Shown piece after piece: positions 46,818 to 55,695 of a stretch of DNA of 64,000 bases. This stretch comes from Effrenium voratum (lineage: Eukaryota; Sar; Dinophyceae; Suessiales; Symbiodiniaceae): the NCBI GenBank assembly GCA_963377175.1, contig CAUJNA010000569.1, positions 314,482 through 378,481 on the forward strand, in the 5' to 3' direction. The notes beneath the pieces are model-generated. The model did not search any database, had not been told where the DNA came from, and saw nothing but the letters and a program-made list of their open reading frames with translations. Each line of letters starts with the position of its first letter. Positions within the stretch are counted from its first letter, which is position 1. A program made the position numbers and the translations under genes.

Positions 46818-48781
46818 TGTTTGATACTGTCTTCAAACGTGTTCGTTGTACCATCCTTGAGTCTGATGGTTGTTTTCCTGTAGTCCTCAAGTTGTTCTGC
46901 TGGGACTGGACACTGTGTTCTCGAAGGTGTGAAGAGTGTCTTTCTGTGTTGCCTGTGTACTCTGACAAGTTCACCTTGTGTATTGAACTGCCAGTAATCT
47001 CCTGCATATCCTGTGTTTGCAGGACCTTGTGGTGTCAGTGTTGTGGTCGGTGCTATCATGCCGATCTGAATCTGTCCTTGGTCCGTGTTGTGTGTCTGTA
47101 GCTTTGTTCCTTTTGGCAATGCTGTGATTTCTGCTTGTAGGAAGAACAGACCGTTTCTGCTCTCCAGTGTGCTGTTGAACCCTTTGATGTGATGTAGCTT
47201 TGGATTGTCATCCAATGTAAGTTGGAAACCTTGTTCCACCAGCCTTGTAACTGAAAGAATCGGCCGTTTAACCTCACAAATGTAAAATGGTATGACAATT
47301 TGTTGTCCGCTGTGATTTGTCATGCAGACCCATCTGTACCCATAAAGCTCGATGTGCTGGTTGGTCACTGTTCTGAGTTGTGGTCCTGTTGCATGTGCAA
47401 GCTGGTGTAATGGAAAGTGTGGTGCAAACCATGGTGGGCATACATGTGTAGCCGCACCGCTGTCAATCATAAGACTGACCCACTTGTTGTCTTCTGAGTG
47501 TTGTTGTTCTGTGCCAATCATGGCAGTTGTTACTTCTTGTAATCCTGAGATGGGTACTGCTAATGGATCCGCCATTTGTGGTGGCTGTGGTAATGCTAGT
47601 TGTTGCATGTGTGTCTGATCCTGGTGGTGCCAGTTATTGTCATAGTGTGACTGACTGTACCAGTCATCTGTCTGGTCCTTGGTGTCGAAGTTGCCAGTAT
47701 CGCAGTTGTAGATCGCCACTCTGCATTGTTTGGCCATGTGTCCTGGTTGTCCACATCTGTAGCAAACATTTGTTGCTTGCTTTCCTTTTGATCCTTTTCC
47801 TCCTTGTTGATTGTTGTAGTATCCTTTTCCTTTTCCTTTGTTGTTGTATCCTTTTCCTTTGGAGTATCCTTGTTGTCCTTTGAAAGGGTTTCCTTGTCCA
47901 ACCGGTTGTTGGTTGTACTTACCTTGTCCTCCTTTGTAGTTGTTGTATCCGAAGTTGTTGCCGTAGCCGCCGTAGCCTTTGTCTGTGTTGTGTTTTCCTT
48001 TGCCTTTGTGCTTGCCCTTCTTTCCTTTTCCTTTGTTGTACCATGTTGCTCCTATGTCCAGTGGTGCCGGTCCTTGATTGCTGTTGCTGCCTGATGTGAT
48101 TGACTGTAGTCTGGTGAATGACGCTGTTGCTCTGTAGTTCTCGATCACCATCGATCTGATCTGTGCGTATGTTGTGATGTTTCCTGCTGGTAGCTGCAAA
48201 TGCTGCTGTAGTGGTCCTTTTGTTTCATTGAGTAGCACTGCGATTTTGATTGCATCTGGTAGTTGTGTGTTGTTGTCTTGTTCGTACCTTGAGAGTTGGA
48301 ACTCCCATGTTGTAAAGCTCTCTTCGAACGTCTGTTCATCAAGTTGTGGTTTGAGCAGCTTTGTAAGGTATCCAATGCTCCTTGTACCAAGACGTATGGA
48401 GTACCTTGCATGTATAAGCCGCCATGTTTCGAATGCGTTGCCTTGCATGTTTTGTCTGCAGATTGTAGATGCTGGTCCATCGCAGGTGCTCACTAGGATG
48501 TAGTGCAGGTTGTTGCTCAGTTGTATCCATGGCTCTGCAACTTGTTGTGAAGGTGCTGCATTCTCAAGTTGGTCGTTCGTGACTGCTCCTGTTGATTGCT
48601 CTGACTGTCTAAGCAGTCTGTTGTAGTCTGGGTCTTGTAGTCCCAGGTATGCTGTCATCTTGTACTTCCATTCTTCGAAGGTGTTGTATTCTCCACTGAA
48701 GCGTGGTGGTGATATCTTGTACTTGCGGATTCGTTCTAGCTGCTGCTGTTGTGGTTGCTGATCTTGTCGTTGTTGTGCCAT
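46676..48781 (-). CDS. gag: Gag-protease polyprotein
   Basis: ATG 48781 (MAQQRQDQ) is chosen because it opens the Gln-rich start. An upstream in-frame ATG at 48805 would add eight residues, and numbering here counts from that one (709 codons). Residues 30-240 form the capsid-like helical region (FSGEYNTFEEWKYKMTAYLG). A Gly/Lys/Tyr-rich basic tract covers 255-345. One CCHC knuckle CYRCGQPGHMAKQC lies at 348-361. The protease signature SLMIDSGAATHVCPPW has its catalytic Asp at 448. The last ~35 codons (IKQWKRQTK to the stop at 46676) overlap pol and look out-of-frame. Gag forms the particle and packages RNA; the protease matures the polyprotein. Pol lies in the -1 frame with a 142-nt overlap. 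Confidence 0.93.
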   Translation of the reverse strand: MAQQRQDQQPQQQQLERIRKYKISPPRFSGEYNTFEEWKYKMTAYLGLQDPDYNRLLRQSEQSTGAVTNDQLENAAPSQQVAEPWIQLSNNLHYILVSTCDGPASTICRQNMQGNAFETWRLIHARYSIRLGTRSIGYLTKLLKPQLDEQTFEESFTTWEFQLSRYEQDNNTQLPDAIKIAVLLNETKGPLQQHLQLPAGNITTYAQIRSMVIENYRATASFTRLQSITSGSNSNQGPAPLDIGATWYNKGKGKKGKHKGKGKHNTDKGYGGYGNNFGYNNYKGGQGKYNQQPVGQGNPFKGQQGYSKGKGYNNKGKGKGYYNNQQGGKGSKGKQATNVCYRCGQPGHMAKQCRVAIYNCDTGNFDTKDQTDDWYSQSHYDNNWHHQDQTHMQQLALPQPPQMADPLAVPISGLQEVTTAMIGTEQQHSEDNKWVSLMIDSGAATHVCPPWFAPHFPLHQLAHATGPQLRTVTNQHIELYGYRWVCMTNHSGQQIVIPFYICEVKRPILSVTRLVEQGFQLTLDDNPKLHHIKGFNSTLESRNGLFFLQAEITALPKGTKLQTHNTDQGQIQIGMIAPTTTLTPQGPANTGYAGDYWQFNTQGELVRVHRQHRKTLFTPSRTQCPVPAEQLEDYRKTTIRLKDGTTNTFEDSIKQWKRQTKHNHKCGKERQHSGSRKAQHCQRQYSNSLQQRHSQKVHHRG

Positions 48782-48860
48782 GTTACTCACTACTGTGTAC
48801 CTCAACCTGTGAGTGCGTGTTGGAGCTCACCCTGGGTAGTGTGGTAGGATCGTGTACCAG

Positions 48861-48880
48861 GGGTCACTGCTCCGCTACCA
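48861..48880 (-). other. Primer binding site, initiator-Met-tRNA type
   Basis: Directly inside the 5' LTR the sense strand reads TGGTAGCGGAGC. This is complementary to a tRNA 3' end CTCCGCTACCA, which matches the eukaryotic initiator-Met end (CTCTGCTACCA) with one difference. Initiator Met tRNA is the usual primer in copia elements. The match weakens after about 12 bases. Confidence 0.75.
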
Positions 48881-49040
48881 TGTTAAAGTTGGATCGATGT
48901 TGTAAATGCCTGAAGACCTGTGTGTGACAGCTGGGCACTGTTGTTTCCAGGAGGCAAGCTGTAGCTCTACTGTATGTAGGCTCAAGGCCTTGATCATACA
49001 GATGTGCAAGGGCATGTACAAGAGGGGATGTATATTAACA
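48881..49040 (-). repeat. 5' LTR of the retrotransposon
   Basis: 160 bp with TGTTAA...TTAACA ends, 155 of 160 positions the same as the 3' LTR. It should contain the element's promoter and transcript start, but no TATA-like box stands out. Dinoflagellate promoters generally lack one. Confidence 0.97.
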
Positions 49041-49045
49041 GCGGT
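49041..49045. repeat. Target site duplication, right copy
   Basis: GCGGT, one transition away from GTGGT at the other end of the element. The mismatch fits ageing after insertion, in line with LTR divergence. Confidence 0.7.
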
Positions 49046-49077
49046 GCCGCGTCCCATGTTCCCACTCCCCGGGACAG

Positions 49078-49215
49078 AAGGAACCCTAAACCCACGCCCG
49101 CCAAGCTAAATCACCCGTAAAAAAAATCTGAACCAAGCCCTAGCCAATCCTAAGCCAGCCCTAAAACCACACCCAAGCTAACCAAGCCAACCCTGAACCC
49201 ATCCTAAGCCAACCC
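49078..49215. repeat. Degenerate telomere-like CCCTAA tract
   Basis: Spaced words CCCTAAACCC, GCCCTAGCC, TCCTAAGCC, GCCCTAAAACC and CCCTGAACCC recur with periods of roughly 10-20 bp. They recall the C-rich strand of a TTTAGGG telomere repeat, highly degraded, about 35 bases beyond the retrotransposon end. Confidence 0.55.
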
Positions 49216-50000
49216 AGCCACAGGATCACAATCACGGCGTCGGGTGGGAGGGGCCCTACCCAACCAACCCTGCGCCGCAACTGAGCCACGGGGGGAGAGG
49301 CTACATCTATGACCAGCATTGTGGGGGAGGCGGTGCTAGCGGCGCTGCCCTTTTTACACGTATATTTCTATGGCAGGGGCACTTCTAACACATGTGTCGA
49401 GTATGATCCTTAATTTTTGTGGAAAATTACTTAGCTATTTTGCAAAGAAAAACGCATGCCTACATAATTAGATCACGTATACTTTGCACGTGAGAAAGCA
49501 AAACCTAACTAATTCTACAACTAGAAAAACCATCTACAAATCATGTTCAACATCATTTAGTTACACATTGGTTATTCTTACAGTGTTTATGCTGGCTCAC
49601 ATGTTTGTGTTTCAGTGTTGTTTATTCATTCAGACATGTCTATTTGGATGTTCATATCATTAGCTCTTCTATTTTCTTCCTTACTTACTACACTAAGAAG
49701 GTGACTTAAAATGTCATTTTGGTCGAACGCGGACATTTCGGCTTTTAAATTGTTTCGCATTTAGGATTTAACTAAACCTCGAAATGTTTCTCGATTTAAG
49801 GTATTCAACACGTTCAAAAACGTCAGCAACACACAGACATGAGAAATGCTAGCACGCTGGTACCTTGAACAAGAGCACACTTTGCCAGCTTGTTCTTCTA
49901 TGTCCATCTTCCTTTTCATTCAGCATTAACTTTCTCGTCTTCTGCACTTGTTGTGGAACTAACGCACTCTTATTTTTAACCCATACTGGTGTTTCATTTT
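49216..50000. other. Stretch without identified gene, AT-rich
   Basis: AT-rich from about 49350 on, with no frame long enough to consider. Nothing recognisable was found. Confidence 0.5.
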
Positions 50001-50007
50001 AACTAAC

Positions 50008-50150
50008 GAAGCAGTCGGGCGGGTGTGCTTACCATGGTCAGGCGGGCGTGCGCGTTGTGTTGTAACACACGCGCAGTGTTGTAAAGCAGCAGTCGGGCGG
50101 GTGTGCTTACCATGGTCAGGCGTGTGCGCGCCAGGGAGAAGCGCTGCTGC
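50008..50150. repeat. 55-bp minisatellite, first cluster
   Basis: Units of about 55 bp contain 'agcagtcgggcgggtgtgct' followed by 'taccatggtcaggcg' and a variable CG-rich tail. Two full copies and part of a third occur here. The tail of the first forms a near-palindrome (GCGTTGTGTTGTAACACACGCG). Confidence 0.85.
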
Positions 50151-50335
50151 GGGCGTGCCATGCAGGGTTGCAGGAGAATAGCTAGCAACTATCACTACCA
50201 TGTCTGATATCAAACGTAGTAGCGGCTTTTGTTGTGTTTTCATTTAAGACTACCACTGGCTGAAAATTCTTTATCTTACTTAATAGCAAATTCCCAGTTT
50301 GTAATTATATTGATTAGCTATAGCAAAAGCCACCC
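50120..50335. repeat. Direct repeat flanking the minisatellite, copy 1
   Basis: It begins in the minisatellite tail ('agggagaagcgctgctgcg') and runs through 'accatgtctgatatcaaacg' and 'ttgttgtgttttcatttaag' to 'taattatattgattagctat'. It matches 51012-51290, which carries an extra ~65 bases near 51060-51150. Confidence 0.85.
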
Positions 50336-50677
50336 GGCGGACCGAAATGCGCGCCCGCAGTGTGCCGTTTTTCTGAAAAACTTGCGTTTCACCGCAGCGA
50401 AATGCTGCTTGATTCCCGAAAAAACCTCCCAAAAAGAGGGCTCAGTTTAGAGGCGTTTTGCGTTTCGCTGAGGCGAAACGCAAATTGTATCGCCCATCCC
50501 GTGCCTTCTCTCCTTTTCCACATCTTTGCGATCGCGAAGACAGTCTGCTGCTCCACATCTCGATGGCGCAAGACATAGCGCCACTGCCAAGAGTTTACAC
50601 ACAAGAGGAGATGCAGGCTGGCAGCGAGTTCGGGACATATGCTTTGCAGCTTGACCAGGTAGAGCCTATCGTGCCAC

Positions 50678-51020
50678 AATGGTCAGGCGTGCGCGCAGTG
50701 TTATAACGCACCAGTCGGGCGGGTGCGCTTGCCATGGTCAGGCGACCACGCAGTGTTAAGCCAAAGCAGTCGGGCACGTGTGCGTACATTGGTCAGGCGT
50801 GCGAGCAAGTGTTCTAACACAGCAGTCGGGCACGTGTGCTTACCACTATAACGAAGCTAGTCGGGCGGGTGTGCTTACCATAGTCAGGCGGGCGTGCGCG
50901 CAGTGTTGTAACGCAGCAGTCGGGCGGGTGTGCTTACCATTGTCAGGCGTGCGCTCAGTGTTGTAACGCAGCAGTCGAGCGGGTGTGCTTACCATGGTCA
51001 GGAATGCGCGCAGTGTCAGG
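50678..51020. repeat. 55-bp minisatellite, second cluster
   Basis: Six to seven copies of the same unit as at 50.0 kb, with several truncated variants ('cagtcgggcacgtgtgc'). DNA between the clusters (50336-50677) contains a GCGTTTCGCTGAGGCGAAACGC hairpin at 50456-50477. Confidence 0.88.
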
Positions 51021-51290
51021 GAGAAGGAGTGCTGCGTGCGTGCTACGCAGGGTTGCAGGCAAAAGTGCACGCCGTTGAGTGCGGTTTCTGGTCCGCTAGC
51101 CAAAATATTTCTGCCACTACTGTTACTTTCACTACTGTTACAATTTGTATTAGTACCATGTCTGATATCAAACGTAGTAGCTGCTTTTGTTGTGTTTTCA
51201 TTTAAGACTACAACTTTTTGAAAACACTTTATCTTACTTAATAACAAATTCCCAGTTTGTAGTTATATTCAGTAGTTGTAGCAAAATCCA
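51012..51290. repeat. Direct repeat flanking the minisatellite, copy 2
   Basis: Second copy of the 50120-50335 block. Within the shared core the match is very high (for example the 60 bases around 51160-51210 differ at only a few positions), higher than other repeats in this window. That implies a recent or conserved duplication. Confidence 0.85.
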
Positions 51291-52130
51291 GCTAACAAGA
51301 AAATTCATAACAACCATGACTGGCAAAACGCAATGCTTCTACTCTTTTTATTTTTGTTTTATGGCTTTTTTTCGCATATAAGTGTTCGGCGAGACGTTCA
51401 ATGTGTTTCAGTCTACTTTGTTACCAAGGCTGTGTTCTATTCTTTCGTCCATTAGTTTCGATCTTGTCAGCAATTTCGACATTCCAGGGAATATTTACTG
51501 CCACTGCCACTAACCACACTATACTACTACTACTACGGCTACTACTACAACTACTAGAAGGGTTAGTTAATCCATGACCATCAACATTTCTATCATTACC
51601 TGGAAAGGAAAAGAGCCATCGTTTAAACTCTAGTAGTACTTTTTGCTTAGCCAAACATGACTATAGTCATAGAAGTATAGTTTACGACTTCGTTTCTTTT
51701 TTCATCGGTTAATTATTCCTTTGATTCGACTACTCCTACAACTACTACTGCGACTACTACTGCTACTAGTAGTACTAGCGCTACTACTTATGTATCTGCT
51801 GTTATTACTCGACCTACGCAACTAAGAAAACACCAACAAGTTTTTTGTTGAGTAACTCCTCAAACTGTAAAGTCCTGAACTAATTACAGAATTACAAAAT
51901 AGATGGATTATACAACTTGTTCACTGTTTAGTCAACTCCTCTTCCTTTGCTCCTTCCATTCGTTTCAGTCCTTACTTCGTGCTTTCATTCATTTAGCCAT
52001 TCATCATGGGGACTGGGCTTAGTGAGGGCTTATTCCCCCCTCATCCCTCTCTCCCAGCCCCCATGATTCATTCATTCACTCATTCGTTCAGTCATTCATT
52101 CATCCACCCTTTGTCCATCCATTCACACAG
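51291..52130. other. AT-rich stretch with (ACT)n and CATT patches
   Basis: (ACT)n patches occur at 51519-51557 and 51728-51790, and CATT/CACT repeats at 52063-52117. No gene was recognised. Confidence 0.7.
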
Positions 52131-52148
52131 CGAAAGCAAAACGAACCA

Positions 52149-52517
52149 ATGAAGCGGAATGAGATGAGATCTTGCACGTTGGAACTCAGCATGACGGCGC
52201 CCTTCGTCCTGAGGGGTGAATGTGTCGCTTCGGAACGCTGGGGTTCACTGCGTCGGAAAGCTGAAGCTACTCGCTGTGGAACGCTTCTGTGTTTTTGCAA
52301 TGTTGCTACATGTAGTAGATGGTTATTAGGTTCACTAAGGCATCACGAACAACTTGATGGTTTTGTGCCCTTGAACGGGCGAGCGCAGGTTTACTCCCCC
52401 ACATTCCCAAGTGAGTGGTCTGGCCGCCGCTCGCGCCAAGATTGCCCACGGCGAGCTGCAGAGCTGCCCTACTGGCTCTGGACCACTCGGAGTGGCAATT
52501 ACTTCTTAATGCGATAA
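52149..52517 (+). CDS. Small open frame of doubtful status, 122 codons
   Basis: ATG 52149 to a stop at 52517. The peptide (EMRSCTLELSMTAPFVLRGE, ending WLWTTRSGNYFLMR) has no recognisable domain, signal peptide or membrane segment. It lies between CATT-type repeats and is the only non-repetitive frame of note in the area. The composition (many Arg, Ser, Cys, Trp) is as expected for chance translation of GC-rich DNA. I rate it more likely non-coding than coding. Confidence 0.2.
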   Translation: MKRNEMRSCTLELSMTAPFVLRGECVASERWGSLRRKAEATRCGTLLCFCNVATCSRWLLGSLRHHEQLDGFVPLNGRAQVYSPTFPSEWSGRRSRQDCPRRAAELPYWLWTTRSGNYFLMR

Positions 52518-52519
52518 CG

Positions 52520-52870
52520 CGTCAGCGTTTGTCGGGTGCGTTTGTTTGAGAATCACGACTCGTGTTGTCTGAGCTTAGACCGAGCTGAAGTTGCTGGTAC
52601 CTTCACATGCGACGAGAGTAAGCTTTTAGCAACAAGAAAACCAATTAATTAACGAACTGGTTCATGACGAACCAACCCATTCCGTTTAAGGGTTGCTTCA
52701 TCAAGTGACAGGATGGGTTCATTCAGCCGTCGCTTCACTTCATACGTTTTCAGCTCAGTTTGAGTGACTCATTCTTTCTTTTTCATCTCAGTAGATTCCT
52801 GTCATTTCAGTGCATCTTGTTCATTTCGTTCATTCACTATGTATTTCATTCATTCTTATTTCTTTCTTAA
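52520..52870. other. Unique stretch before the GAAT array
   Basis: No recognisable gene. T-rich toward its end, where ATTC/TTCA words begin to appear. Confidence 0.5.
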
Positions 52871-52874
52871 CTGA

Positions 52875-55695
52875 ATCGAGGTGAAATGAAATGAAGTGAA
52901 TTGAAATGAAAGAACGGGAAAGGAAATGAATAAACTAATGAATGAAATGAACGAATTAAATAAACGGATGATTAAAATGAAAGAAAGAATGAATGAATGA
53001 CTGAATGAATGAGTGAGTGAGTGAGTGAATGAATGGGTGAGTGAATGAATGAACGAATGAATGAACAGATGGATGAACAACTGGAATGAATGACTGACTG
53101 GTTGAATGAATGAATGAATGAATGAATGAATGAATGAATGAATGAATGACTGAGTGAATGAATGAGTGAGTGAGTGAATGAATGAATGAATGAAGAAAGG
53201 AAGGAAGGAAGGAAGGAATGAAGGAATGAATCAATGAATCAATGAATGAATGAAGGGAATGAATGAATGAATGAAGGAAGGAAGGAATGAATCAATGAAT
53301 GAATGAATGAATCAATGAAATGGATTAATCAATGAATGAACGAACGAATGAATGAATGAAGGAAGGAAGGAATGAATGAAGGATTGAAGGAATGAATGAA
53401 GGAATGAATGAATGAATAAATGAATGAATGAATGGCATGAATTGAACTGAAATGAACTGAAATGAAATCACATGACATGAAGTGAAGTGCAATGAAATGA
53501 ATGACAAAACTAAATGCATGAACGCATGAATGAATGAATGAATGAATGGCAAATGAATGAATGAATGACTGAATTAATGATTCAATGAATGGAGTTATAA
53601 TCAAGGAATGAATGAGCGAATTGATGAATGAAATGACATGAAGTGATGTGAAGTGGAATGAAATGAATGAATGAATGTACGAATGAAGGAATGAAGGAGA
53701 GAATGAATGACTGAATGAATGAGTGAATGAATGAATGAATGCATGAAATGAGTGAATTAACGAATGGAGGAATGAAAGAATGAAAGAAAGAAAACATGAA
53801 TGAATGAATGAATGAATGAATGAATAAATGAATGAATGAATGAATGAATGAATGAATGAGTGAATGACTGAAATAATGAATGAATGAAACAAGAAACCAA
53901 TGAATCAACAAATCAACAAATCAACGAAATGAACGAGCGGACGAACCAACGAACGAACGAACTCATGAATGAATGAATGAATGAATGTACGGCATGAAAT
54001 GAATTGAACTGAAATCAAATGACATGAAGTTAAATGAAATGAAATGAATGACCAAACGCAATAAATGAATGAATGAATGAACGAATGAATGAACAAATAG
54101 TTGAATGAATGAATGAATGAATGAATGAATGAATGAAATGAATGAATGAATGAATGAATGAATGAATGAATGAATGAATGAATGAATGAATGAATGAATG
54201 AATGAATGAATGAATGAAATGAATGAATGAATGAGTGAATGGATGCCCTGAATGAATGAATGAATGAATGGATGGATGGATGAATGAATGAATGAAATGA
54301 ATGAAATGAATGCATTAATGAATGAATGAATGAATGAATGAATGAAATGAATGAAATGAATGAAATTAATGTAATGAATGAATGAATGAATGAATGAATG
54401 AATGAATGAATGAATGAATGAATGAATGAATGAATGAGTGAGTGAGTGAGTGAATGAATGAATGAATGGATGGAATGGAATGGAATGCAATGGAATGGAA
54501 TGGAATGGAATGAATTAATTAATGTATGAAATGCATGAATGAATTGATGGATGGATGGATGGATGGGTGAATGAAAGAAGAAACGAATGAACCAACGAAC
54601 CAATGAAATTAACGGGCGAACGAACGCACGAATGGATGAATAAATGGCATGAAATCAAATGAAATGAAAATCACATGACATGAAGTGAAATACAATGAAC
54701 TGACAAAGTTAAGTAAATGAACGAATGAATGAATGAATGAATGAATGAACGAATGCATGAACAAATAGTTGAATGAAGGAAATGAATGAATGAATGAATG
54801 AATGAATGAATGAATGAATGAATGAATGAATGAATGAATGAATGAATGAATGAAATGAATGAAATGAATGCATTAATGAATGAATGAATGAAGGAAGGAA
54901 TGAATCAATGAATGAATGAATGAATGAATGAAAGAATGAATGCATGAAATGGATGAATCAATGAATGAACGAACGAATGAATGAATGAAGGAAGGAAGGA
55001 ATGAATGAAGGATTGAAGGAATGAATGAATGAATGAATGAATGAATGAAGGAAGGAATGAATGAATGAATGAATGAATGAATGAATGAATGAATTACTTA
55101 ATGAATGAAATGCATGAATGAGTTGGATGGATGGATGGATGGGTGAATGAAAGAAGAAACCAATGAATCAACGAACCAATGAAATGAACGAGCGAACGAA
55201 CGAACGAATGAATAAATGCATGAATGAATAAATGAATGAACGAATGAATGAATGAATGGAGGAATGAATGAAAGAGGAAGCCAATAAATTAATGAATCAA
55301 CGAACCAATGAAATGAACGAGCGAACGAACCAACGAACGAACGAGCTCATGAATGAATGAATGAATGAATGAATGAATGAATGAATGAATGAATGAATGA
55401 ATGGAGTAATGAATTAGTGATTGAATGAATGAATGATCGAATGAATGAATGAGTGAGTGAATGAATGAATGTACGGCGCGAAATGAGTTGAACTGAAATC
55501 AAATGACATGAAGTCAAATGAAGTGAAACGAATGACCAAACACAATAACTGAATGAATGAATGAATGAATGAATGAATGAATGAATGAATGAATGAATGA
55601 ATGAATGAATGATTGGATGAATGAATTAGTGATTGAATGAATGAATGATCGAATGAATGAATGAGTGAGTGAATGAGTGAATTTTTAAGATGAGG
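52875..55695. repeat. (GAAT)n array with higher-order structure
   Basis: About 2.8 kb of GAAT tetranucleotides broken by recurring complex segments. A segment running 'gaaatgaacgagcgaacgaa...' then 'gaactgaaatcaaatgacat' then 'gaatgaccaaacgcaataa' appears at about 53925-54065, 54605-54720 and 55300-55550, with a shorter relative at 53430-53520. The spacing of roughly 700 bp points to amplification of a larger unit. The minus strand is open for up to 232 codons (Ser-Phe-Ile-His repeats), an artefact. Confidence 0.95.

Larger units (their letters stand above)
41668..49040 (-). mobile_element. Complete Ty1/copia-class LTR retrotransposon with extra ORF
   Basis: A 7,373-bp unit bounded by two 160-bp LTRs and a near-perfect 5-bp target duplication, coding on the minus strand. 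Order from the 5' LTR (right end): primer binding site, gag with CCHC knuckle, aspartic protease, integrase, reverse transcriptase, RNase H, an unidentified third ORF, polypurine tract, 3' LTR. Integrase before RT marks the copia class. The LTRs differ at 5 of 160 positions (about 3%), so the insertion is not recent. Three lesions are visible: a -1 frame change at gag/pol, a TGA in RNase H, and a +1 shift in ORF3. The coding strand of gag and pol is rich in A and C. Confidence 0.97.
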
